Assembly (NCBI GenBank): GCA_948735595.1
Contig: CAPXSA010000013.1
Span: 1-50,748 of the forward strand
Length of the DNA: 50,748 nt
DNA from: an uncultured Clostridia bacterium
GTDB taxonomy: Bacteria > Bacillota > Clostridia > TANB77 > CAG-508
Reading direction: 5' to 3'
Positions 32,957 to 40,016 of this stretch are shown one piece after another. Numbering within the stretch: the stretch's first letter is position 1; each line of letters opens with the position of its first letter. The notes under the pieces are model-generated. The model saw nothing but the letters and a program-made list of their open reading frames with translations, was not told where the DNA came from and searched no databases. The position numbers and the translations under genes were made by a program.

Positions 32957-34354
32957 ATGGTATTTAGTAGTTTTACATTTTTATTCATTTTCTTACCATT
33001 AGTACTTTTAACCTATTTTTTAGCAAAGAAAAGACAATTGCGTAATATTGTATTACTTGTTTTTTCACTCATCTTCTATGCTTGGGGAGAGCCAGTTTAT
33101 GTGCTTTTGATGTTATTATCCATTATTGTCAATTACTTTATAGCACTGAAAATAGAAAGAAGAAAAAGGGGAAAAAAGAAGTGGATGATAATAGATGTCA
33201 TCTTTAATTTAGGTGTAATTGGCTTTTTTAAATATGGAAACTTTATCATACAAAATATCAATAGTATTTTTCATAGCAATATAGGGGAAATGGATTTAGC
33301 TTTGCCAATCGGCATTAGTTTTTATACCTTCCAAGTATTATCCTATGTGATTGATGTATACCGTAAAACTGTACCAGCACAAAAAAGTATAGTTAATTTA
33401 GGAATGTATGTTACACTATTTCCACAACTCATAGCAGGTCCAATTGTAAGATATGAAACAGTTGCAGAAGAAATAGAAAATAGGAAAGAAAATTTTACAG
33501 AAGTAGTAGAGGGGCTAAAGAGATTTTTTATAGGGCTTGGGAAGAAAGTTTTAATTGCCAACCAAATGGCATTAATTGCAGATACGATTTATGGTGGAGA
33601 TTTAGCAACTACAGGAACAGTAAGTTTATGGTTAGCTGCTATTAGTTATACTTTGCAAATCTACTTTGACTTTAGTGGCTATTCTGACATGGCAATTGGT
33701 CTAGGCAGAATGTTTGGCTTCCACTTCTTAGAGAATTTTAATTATCCATATATAGCCAAAAGTATTACAGATTTCTGGAGAAGATGGCATATTTCACTTT
33801 CTACTTGGTTTAGAGACTATGTTTATATTCCATTGGGAGGAAATCGTGTTAGTAAATTCAAATGGCTTAGAAATATTTTAGTAGTATGGTTATTAACAGG
33901 ATTATGGCATGGTGCTTCTTGGAACTTTATTTTATGGGGAGTATATTATGGTGTAATTCTTATAATAGAGAAGGTGTTTTTAGGCAGAATAATTGAAAAA
34001 TTACCAAAAGTTTTGCAACATATTTATGCTTTGTTCTTTATCATTATTGGTTGGGTAATCTTTCGTGTAGAGGATTTTTCACAAATGGGAATAGTACTTC
34101 AAAAAATGTTTACCTGGCAAGCTTCAAGTATAATAGATAATATTGTTTTGAATTTTGATGTTTTTTCTTCTTTACCATATATTTTAATAGGTATTATAGG
34201 AAGTATGCCACTTTGGACAAAGGTAAGAGAAAAAAGAAAACAAACAAATTCTTATTTGATAGTATCTAATCTATGGAGTTTTGGAATTTTCATGTTATCT
34301 ATATGCTTTTTATTAGTAGCAACTTATAACCCATTTATTTATTTTAGATTTTAA
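32957..34354 (+). CDS. MBOAT O-acyltransferase (AlgI/DltB-like)
   Basis: 465 residues, polytopic. FLPLVLLTYFLAKKRQLRN at the N-terminus, LPIGISFYTFQVLSYVIDVYR, FPQLIAGPIVRYETVAEEI, DFWRRWHISLSTWFRDYVYI and TGLWHGASWNFILWG (with the catalytic His) are diagnostic of the AlgI branch. It moves acetyl groups across the membrane to its DHHW partner. The pair works without a visible polymer-synthesis cluster, so the acetylated glycan cannot be named. Confidence 0.92.
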   Translation: MVFSSFTFLFIFLPLVLLTYFLAKKRQLRNIVLLVFSLIFYAWGEPVYVLLMLLSIIVNYFIALKIERRKRGKKKWMIIDVIFNLGVIGFFKYGNFIIQNINSIFHSNIGEMDLALPIGISFYTFQVLSYVIDVYRKTVPAQKSIVNLGMYVTLFPQLIAGPIVRYETVAEEIENRKENFTEVVEGLKRFFIGLGKKVLIANQMALIADTIYGGDLATTGTVSLWLAAISYTLQIYFDFSGYSDMAIGLGRMFGFHFLENFNYPYIAKSITDFWRRWHISLSTWFRDYVYIPLGGNRVSKFKWLRNILVVWLLTGLWHGASWNFILWGVYYGVILIIEKVFLGRIIEKLPKVLQHIYALFFIIIGWVIFRVEDFSQMGIVLQKMFTWQASSIIDNIVLNFDVFSSLPYILIGIIGSMPLWTKVREKRKQTNSYLIVSNLWSFGIFMLSICFLLVATYNPFIYFRF

Positions 34355-34372
34355 AAGAAGGAAGGTAAAACA

Positions 34373-34906
34373 ATGAAAGTGTTAATAGCGACAAAAAATC
34401 AAGGAAAAATTGAGGGAGCGCAAAAGGCATTACTACATTATTTTGATAATGTAGATATTGAAGGAATACCAGTAGAATCAAATGTAAGTGAACAACCAGT
34501 AAATGATGAAATATATGCTGGTGCAAAAAATAGAGTTAGAAACTTAAAAGAATATGCAAGGCAAAATCATATAGAAGCGGATTTATTTTTATCAATAGAA
34601 AGTGGAATCAATAATGTTTTAGGAAGATGGATGATTACTAATATTGCAGTGATTGAAGATAATAACGATTTTGAAAGTTATGGAACAAGTCCATCATTTC
34701 CTGTACCAGATAAATTAGTAAATGATATTATAGATACCGATTTAAGTCAAGTAATGAATAAAGTGTTTACTAAAGATGATGAAAGACATAATAAAGGTGG
34801 AGGAATACAATTATTAACACATGGTAAAATTTCTAGAATAGACTTAACGCAAATGGCTTTTATTATGGCATTAACAAAATATATTAATGAGGAAAATTGG
34901 AGATAA
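34373..34906 (+). CDS. DUF84 non-canonical purine NTP phosphatase (YjjX type)
   Basis: 177 residues. It starts MKVLIATKNQGKIEGAQKAL, has the conserved VSEQPVNDEIYAGAKNRV, SIESGI and DERHNKGGGIQLLTHGKISR. This is the inosine/xanthosine triphosphatase family that removes damaged purine nucleotides. It follows the MBOAT gene by 18 bases and is probably read through from it, though functionally unrelated. Confidence 0.9.
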   Translation: MKVLIATKNQGKIEGAQKALLHYFDNVDIEGIPVESNVSEQPVNDEIYAGAKNRVRNLKEYARQNHIEADLFLSIESGINNVLGRWMITNIAVIEDNNDFESYGTSPSFPVPDKLVNDIIDTDLSQVMNKVFTKDDERHNKGGGIQLLTHGKISRIDLTQMAFIMALTKYINEENWR

Positions 34907-34910
34907 GTAT

Positions 34911-34945
34911 GAAAAGGGTATCCTAAAATAGGAAGCCCTTTCATT
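34911..34945 (+). terminator. Terminator after the DUF84 gene
   Basis: An imperfect stem (AGGG with CCCT, and TCCTA with TAGGA) and a T-rich tail. Confidence 0.6.
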
Positions 34946-35001
34946 TTCAAATTTATTAACTAGAATGTAGAAAAATGTCAGTTTCTGTCGTACGAAATTT
35001 C

Positions 35002-35030
35002 TTGCAAAATATGACAATAATAACTATAAT
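35002..35030 (+). promoter_or_regulatory. Promoter of the Rpn-type nuclease gene
   Basis: TTGCAA (35002-35007), a 17-base spacer and TATAAT (35025-35030), about 65 bases before the ATG. Confidence 0.65.
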
Positions 35031-35095
35031 ATGCTTATATTTTTTAGTCAATCTATTTTTATTCTATTACTAAATTTATTTCATAGGAGGATTTT

Positions 35096-35929
35096 ATGTC
35101 AAAGCCATGTTTTAGTTCAAAGAAGATGTTATCACCAAAATTAGATATAGTATTTCAAGCTCTATTTGGAGATGTAGGAAGTGAAAAAATTACAGGAAAA
35201 TTTTTACAAAGTATTTTAAAACAGGAAGTTAGTGAGGTAGACTTAAGTCAAAATATAGTACTAAGGAGAGAGCAAGAAGACGATAAATTAGGTATCTTAG
35301 ATATTATTGCTAAAATAAATGAAAAAGAATATTGTAATATAGAAATGCAATTAGTGGACACAGGAGAAATTAGAGAAAGAATACTATATTATTGGAGTAA
35401 GATATATACAAGGCAATTAAAAAAAGGGCAAGAGTATAAAGAATTGGAAAAAACAATTGTAATTCTAATAGCTAATTTTGCAATAAAAGGGTTAGAAGAT
35501 TTAAAATATCATACAGAATGGAAAATTATGGATAAAGAAACTCAAAAAGTAATCTTGACAGATAAGTTCGAGTTGCGTATAATAGAATTACCAAAAATAA
35601 AAGAGGAGGAACAAGAAGAATTAATCGATTGGCTACTCTTTTTGGAAAATCCGCAATCTGAAAGGGTGAAAACAAAAATGGAAGAAAATGAAGAGTTGAA
35701 AGAAGCAGTAGAGAAGTTAGAAGGAATGAGCGAAGATGATTATATGCAAAGAATAGCAGACTTAAGGGAAAAGGCTATATTAGACTATAACAGTGGAATG
35801 GGAAATGCATTAAGAAAGGGAATAAAGAAAGGAAAACTAGAAACTGCGAAAAAGATGTTAGAAAAAGGAATGGATATAGATACAATTATAGAAGTAACAG
35901 GATTAAGTAAAGAAGAAATAGTATCCTAA
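35096..35929 (+). CDS. Rpn family recombination-promoting nuclease (PD-(D/E)XK)
   Basis: 277 residues with AGGAGG upstream. The N-terminal SPKLDIVFQALFGD, the catalytic core GILDIIAKINEKEYCNIEMQ (Asp and the ExQ element) and YYWSKIYTRQLKKGQEY match the PDDEXK_2/Rpn family, formerly annotated as transposases. A helical, charged C-terminus ends with EKGMDIDTIIEVTGLSKEEI, a degenerate helix repeat common in the family. Rpn proteins are phase-variable or mobile nucleases that promote RecA-independent recombination, and some have antiphage activity. Confidence 0.88.
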   Translation: MSKPCFSSKKMLSPKLDIVFQALFGDVGSEKITGKFLQSILKQEVSEVDLSQNIVLRREQEDDKLGILDIIAKINEKEYCNIEMQLVDTGEIRERILYYWSKIYTRQLKKGQEYKELEKTIVILIANFAIKGLEDLKYHTEWKIMDKETQKVILTDKFELRIIELPKIKEEEQEELIDWLLFLENPQSERVKTKMEENEELKEAVEKLEGMSEDDYMQRIADLREKAILDYNSGMGNALRKGIKKGKLETAKKMLEKGMDIDTIIEVTGLSKEEIVS

Positions 35930-35946
35930 TTGAAGAGAATGAAAGA

Positions 35947-35987
35947 AGACAATAATTGCTACAAGACTTGCAATTATTGTCTTTTAT
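35947..35987 (+). terminator. Strong terminator after the Rpn gene
   Basis: AGACAATAATTGC pairs with GCAATTATTGTCT over 13 bases with a short loop, then TTTTATGTT. Confidence 0.9.
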
Positions 35988-36018
35988 GTTATGATAGGAA
36001 AAGAAAGCGAGAAAACGT

Positions 36019-36927
36019 ATGAGAGAAATTAATAAACAAGAATTACATAGCATTTTTCAAGGAATTGCAAATAAAAATGAAAAGGAATTTAATCAGTTTT
36101 ATGAGAAATATCATTTGCTAGTTTATCGTATTGCATTTTCCATTTTGAAGAATAAGGAAGATAGTGAGGATATCAAACAACAAGTGCTTTTGAAGATATG
36201 GAAAATGGAGAAAGAAAAGTTGCCAACAAGTAATGAAGCGAGTTGGCTATATACCATAACCAAAAATGAAACCTTAAACTATCTAAGAAGTCAAAAGCAA
36301 GAATTTAATGTAGACGATATTTATTATATCATTGATGAAAAACAAGAATTAGACCAGATAATAGACAAAGACAGCTATCATAAAGTAATTGCAAAATTAA
36401 ACCAACAAGAGCAAGAAATTGTATCTCTTAAGATACTATCTAAACTTTCCTTTAAAGAAATAGCGCAGGTGTTACATATGCCGATTAGTACAGTGCAATG
36501 GAAATATTATAAATCATTATACACCTTAAGAATATTACTAGGTAACCTAACTATTTTGATTGTATCTGTTTTAAGTTTACAAATAGGAAGAACCGCTAAA
36601 GGTGGACCAGTTTTTTCAATATTACCAGAAAAGAATAAGGAAGACAATGTAGGAGAAATGGAAAGCACTGGAGATGAAAGTGCAAAAGGGGATAATTTAA
36701 CAAATGTAATGCCAGATGTTAGTGAAATAATAGAGAAAGACCCGATAGAGGAAAATACGATAAAAAATGAAACAATACAGCCTGATATTCCTCAAAATGT
36801 AGTAACTTATTCCAAAACGCAAATTGGCTTGCTTGGCGTTACAGTGATTAGTTTCATTTTCACTATTATTTTTTCAATTATTTTTATTAAACACCAACAA
36901 AATGCAAGAAAAAAAGTGTCTAAATAG
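36019..36927 (+). CDS. ECF-type RNA polymerase sigma factor with C-terminal transmembrane tail
   Basis: 302 residues. Sigma region 2 (FNQFYEKYHLLVYRIAFSIL, KEDSEDIKQQVLLKIW) and region 4 (LSKLSFKEIAQVLHMPISTVQWKYYKSLYTLR) span the first 175 residues. A hydrophobic stretch (ILLGNLTILIVSVLSLQI, about residues 172-190) may be a first membrane helix. An acidic region then leads to a clear helix (LGVTVISFIFTIIFSIIFI) and a short basic tail. A membrane-tethered sigma factor suggests control by surface stress or proteolysis. No separate anti-sigma is recognised, though the next gene (membrane protein) could act as one. Confidence 0.85.
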   Translation: MREINKQELHSIFQGIANKNEKEFNQFYEKYHLLVYRIAFSILKNKEDSEDIKQQVLLKIWKMEKEKLPTSNEASWLYTITKNETLNYLRSQKQEFNVDDIYYIIDEKQELDQIIDKDSYHKVIAKLNQQEQEIVSLKILSKLSFKEIAQVLHMPISTVQWKYYKSLYTLRILLGNLTILIVSVLSLQIGRTAKGGPVFSILPEKNKEDNVGEMESTGDESAKGDNLTNVMPDVSEIIEKDPIEENTIKNETIQPDIPQNVVTYSKTQIGLLGVTVISFIFTIIFSIIFIKHQQNARKKVSK

Positions 36928-36951
36928 TAGAAAGGTTAAAATGGTGAGAAT

Positions 36952-38211
36952 ATGAAAAATGTATGGAAATTAATCATTGCAATGCTAATAGTGATAGTTG
37001 TTCTGCTAGGAATGTTATATGTTATTGACACAAATAGAATGAAACAAAATAAAGCAGTTTTATTTAGCACTTGGGGAAAGAAATATGGTAAGCCAACAGA
37101 AGAGGAAAACAAAAATGGAGATGATAATAGTACAGAATATTCTATAGAACAAGCAATTCAAGAGGGATGTTTTGTGATAACAAATGATAATAAACTTTAT
37201 AACAAAGACAAACTAGATAGATTTATAAAGAATACAGATATTAATGCAAAAAATAGAAAAGAAGACAAGATTAAAATTGTGCAATATACCAAAGAAGGAG
37301 ATCCTATTATCACAGAATTAAGTTACCAAATAAAAGATGAAACATATTTGTTTAAAGGAGAACAAGTTAATGAAACTACTTATGTTTTAAAAGTAGATAA
37401 CACAAGGGATAAATTGGCAGCAGAAGATGACAGAAAAATAATAATAGATGAGGACATACCAGGGCAGTTCTTTGGAATAGGAGAAAGAAAAGAAGGAAAA
37501 ACTGTCCATATTGAACTAGATTTATATGCAATAATAGAGTATGCAACAAAAGAGGCAAAACAATATAAAACTATTGAAGTTTGCAGTTATTCAAGTGATA
37601 GTGAAAGGTTTGAAAATCAGTCATTTTATGGAACCGTAATAGAGTCTAAGCAAGGCTATATTATAGTAGAGCCAAGAGAAGGGGAAACTATTAGAAAATC
37701 AGCTGATAAAATTTCTATTAGTTTAGGAAAAAATAATGGTGTAATATATGCAATTGGAACAAATGTAAAGGTAACTTATACAGGAGAAATCATGGAAACA
37801 TATCCAGCCCAAATAGTTGCGACTAATATTGAATTAAAATTCGCTGAAAATTTTGAAATAAAATTTTATGGTAAACATCCTCAAACAGATAATAAAATTG
37901 GTAAAATTTTAGAGAAATCAGAAACCAAGCAATATGATTATAATATTTATAGTTATGATGGAACTGTTAATATTCTAATTGATGGAGAAGAAATGTCCTT
38001 CAGAAAAGCTTTATTAGAAAATAAAATTACAATGAACGAAGTTTTACAAAAAGCAAATCAAGATATTCCAAATGCAATTATCTATAAAGATGGAGGAAGT
38101 ATGGAATATCATTATAAGGATTATACGATTATAAAATGCCACACAGAAGCGGGAAATAGAGATGTGTATATAGGTGGACCAAAATTAAATATTAATGATT
38201 TAAGTTTATAA
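36952..38211 (+). CDS. Single-pass membrane protein, function unknown (sigma-factor partner?)
   Basis: 419 residues. N-terminal transmembrane helix (LIIAMLIVIVVLLGMLYVI), then a large extracytoplasmic part. A DUF3221/OB-like beta segment (FYGTVIESKQGYIIVEPREGE, about residues 222-290) and a C-terminal domain ending VYIGGPKLNINDLSL are visible. It starts 25 bases after the sigma-factor gene, so it is probably co-transcribed and may sense or regulate with it. No enzyme motif seen. Confidence 0.7.
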   Translation: MKNVWKLIIAMLIVIVVLLGMLYVIDTNRMKQNKAVLFSTWGKKYGKPTEEENKNGDDNSTEYSIEQAIQEGCFVITNDNKLYNKDKLDRFIKNTDINAKNRKEDKIKIVQYTKEGDPIITELSYQIKDETYLFKGEQVNETTYVLKVDNTRDKLAAEDDRKIIIDEDIPGQFFGIGERKEGKTVHIELDLYAIIEYATKEAKQYKTIEVCSYSSDSERFENQSFYGTVIESKQGYIIVEPREGETIRKSADKISISLGKNNGVIYAIGTNVKVTYTGEIMETYPAQIVATNIELKFAENFEIKFYGKHPQTDNKIGKILEKSETKQYDYNIYSYDGTVNILIDGEEMSFRKALLENKITMNEVLQKANQDIPNAIIYKDGGSMEYHYKDYTIIKCHTEAGNRDVYIGGPKLNINDLSL

Positions 38212-38246
38212 AAGAAAAAGTCTTCAATATGAAGACTTTTCTTTTG
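38211..38246. terminator. Bidirectional terminator between convergent genes
   Basis: AAAGAAAAAGTCTTC (38211-38225) pairs with GAAGACTTTTCTTT (38231-38244), with a five-base loop. T-runs are present in both directions. Confidence 0.85.
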
Positions 38247-38249
38247 TGC

Positions 38250-38700
38250 CTAAGCTTTAATCTTACCACAAGCAATTTTGGTTCCCGAATTACCGGCTTG
38301 GCTGAGTAGTAAAATCATCAGGCATATCATGTATAATCACTACTTTTCCTATAATATCTTTTATTTTAAATCTATTAATTAAAATACTCATATAAGCTTG
38401 ACCATCATTTTCAATTAAAGGTGGTAAGTCTCCCCTGTGAAAAGGGTGAGAACAACCATTAGGATTTAAGTGAGATTTAGCATTTGCAAATTCATCAGTT
38501 GCATTTCCTGTGCAAGAAGTTCCATCATGAATGTGAAGACCAAAAAAACGACCAGTGCAATTAGTCTTAGATTGTGGCAATCCATTTATTTTGGCAGTTA
38601 CTAAAACGCCTTTTTTTGTTTCTTTAAAAGTAACAGTTCCATCTATATTAGGGTAATTTTTTCCACCTTTGATATGTGCTTTAGCATCGTAAAAAAACAT
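38250..38700 (-). CDS. sodC: Cu,Zn superoxide dismutase; +1 frameshift at CGG 38295-38293
   Basis: The minus-strand frame runs from ATG at 38700 to CGG (38295-38293), immediately followed by TAA. Skipping the C gives AGC, GGT AAT TCG GGA and the natural Cu,Zn-SOD end TQPSGNSGTKIACGKI, stopping at TAG 38252-38250, 149 residues in all. Family features are GLHIHDG (Cu-binding histidines), HDGTSCTG (disulfide Cys), LNPNGCSHPFHRGDLPPL (bridging/Zn ligands) and VVIIHDMPDD. The second conserved disulfide Cys (IACG) lies only in the shifted frame, so the shift is needed for a complete enzyme. There is no signal peptide, so a cytosolic form is likely. GGAGG lies 7-8 bases before the start. Confidence 0.9.
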
Positions 38701-38842
38701 ACACTTGCCTCCTATCTATTACATCATATGCTATAGTGTCATAAAATGTGAAAGCTTGTCAGCTCTTTTGGTATAAAATAGAAACTTGACTATTTTATTA
38801 TAATATAGGGAAGCTTAGGTTTTCTGGGATTTTGATAGTTAT

Positions 38843-38896
38843 TTTGTAAAATAGTATTAACATTTGTAAACAAAAGTTAATAGATTTGTAAACAAA
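38843..38896. promoter_or_regulatory. Candidate operator array of TTTGTAAA repeats
   Basis: TTTGTAAA at 38843-38850, 38863-38870 and 38885-38892 is spaced 20 and 22 bases, about two helical turns. The last two copies share the longer word ATTTGTAAACAAA. The array ends about 70 bases upstream of the -35 box. Confidence 0.45.
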
Positions 38897-38968
38897 CAGT
38901 AAAAAAGGCAAAAGCTAAGCATGCGTAAGTAATAATAGGTAATGGAAAAAACAAGAAATTTGGACTTC

Positions 38969-38998
38969 TTGAAGTATTAAACAAGAAAATGCTATAAT
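38969..38998 (+). promoter_or_regulatory. Promoter of the dockerin protein-M26 protease operon
   Basis: TTGAAG (38969-38974), an 18-base spacer and TATAAT (38993-38998), 37 bases before the ATG at 39036. Confidence 0.65.
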
Positions 38999-39035
38999 AG
39001 GAATAATAGTATATAAAGAAAAGGAATGTGATATT

Positions 39036-39974
39036 ATGAAAATGAAAAAGAAAGTAATAGCCATATTAATAGTAATTGCTTTAATGCTACTTGCAAATAA
39101 CATATTAGCGATGTCAGAATTAGTAGCACAAGCTAGGCCATCAACAGATGAATTAAAAGGAGAACAAGAAGTAACAATTACTTTTAGTTTTGATAGATAT
39201 CAACAAATTAGAAAAGGGGTAAATGCTTTTAAAGCAAAGTTAGAATATAATAAAGAGATATTTGAAGAAGTTAAACAAAGTGATTTTCAATGCTTAAATG
39301 ATTGGGAAAAACTACAATATAATCAGGAAACAGGAGAGTTTATTGCAATCAAAAGAGCTGGAAGTAAAGCACCAGAAGATCTTGTAAGTATTGCATTAAA
39401 AACGAAACAAGGAGTAAAAGCAACATCAACAGATATTGTGTTTACAGATATTGTAACTTCAGAAGGAGAAAAAGATATTAATATTGAACAAACAAAGACA
39501 ACTATTAATATTGTAGAAGATCAAACAGAAAAACCAGAAGAGCCAAAACAAGAAAAGATTACTTCAAAGAAATATACTATTACAGAAAAATATGTTGAAA
39601 GAGTTAGACCTAATACTACAGTAGAACAATTTAAAGCAAATGTAACTTTGGAGAATGTAACAACAGACCCACAAATTGTATTTATCGATCAAGAAGGAAA
39701 CACATTAGCAGAAAATGAAATAGTTACAACAGGCACAATTATAAAAGTAGGTAAAACACTACAATATACACTTAGTGTAATTGGAGATATTGATAGTAAT
39801 GGAAATATTACAATTAATGATTTAGCAAAATTGCAATTACATCTGATTGACAAAGAAAAATTGGAAGGAGCAAAATTAAAGTCAGCTGATGTTGATAATG
39901 ATGGAAAAGTTACTATTAATGACTTAGCGCAAATGAAACTAATTTTAATCGATTTATTGGAAATAGAAGGATAG
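39036..39974 (+). CDS. Secreted protein with cohesin-like domain and C-terminal dockerin
   Basis: 312 residues. Signal peptide (about 1-25, VIAILIVIALMLLANNILA). A beta-rich domain of about 130 residues (FSFDRYQQIRKGVNAFKAKL, then YNKEIFEEVKQSDF) resembles a cohesin fold. A linker follows, then a type I dockerin with two calcium-binding repeats: DIDSNGNITINDLAKLQLHL and DVDNDGKVTINDLAQMKLIL. Having both fits cohesin-dockerin assembly at the cell surface. The next gene, a giant protease with its own N-terminal dockerin-like pair, begins 42 bases after this stop, so the two may bind each other. Confidence 0.82.
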   Translation: MKMKKKVIAILIVIALMLLANNILAMSELVAQARPSTDELKGEQEVTITFSFDRYQQIRKGVNAFKAKLEYNKEIFEEVKQSDFQCLNDWEKLQYNQETGEFIAIKRAGSKAPEDLVSIALKTKQGVKATSTDIVFTDIVTSEGEKDINIEQTKTTINIVEDQTEKPEEPKQEKITSKKYTITEKYVERVRPNTTVEQFKANVTLENVTTDPQIVFIDQEGNTLAENEIVTTGTIIKVGKTLQYTLSVIGDIDSNGNITINDLAKLQLHLIDKEKLEGAKLKSADVDNDGKVTINDLAQMKLILIDLLEIEG

Positions 39975-40016
39975 GAAAGAATAGATAAACAAGATTAAAA
40001 ATGGAGGATGTATACA

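Larger units (their letters stand above)
38701..39035. other. 335-base divergent intergenic region with repeat array and promoter
   Basis: It holds the start region of sodC (minus strand), three TTTGTAAA copies at 38843, 38863 and 38885, and the promoter of the dockerin-protein gene. No extra gene is seen. Confidence 0.6.

Noticed and set aside
35096..35929. Calling this gene a transposase
   Set aside because: It has the PD-(D/E)XK pattern of the Rpn family, with no inverted repeats or target duplication around it.
8143..38295. Explaining the four frame breaks as random sequencing errors or pseudogenes
   Set aside because: Independent errors would not all be an extra C making an in-frame CGG in front of a conserved GGN glycine. 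The four genes are otherwise intact with normal lengths. I keep read-level checking as the decisive test.
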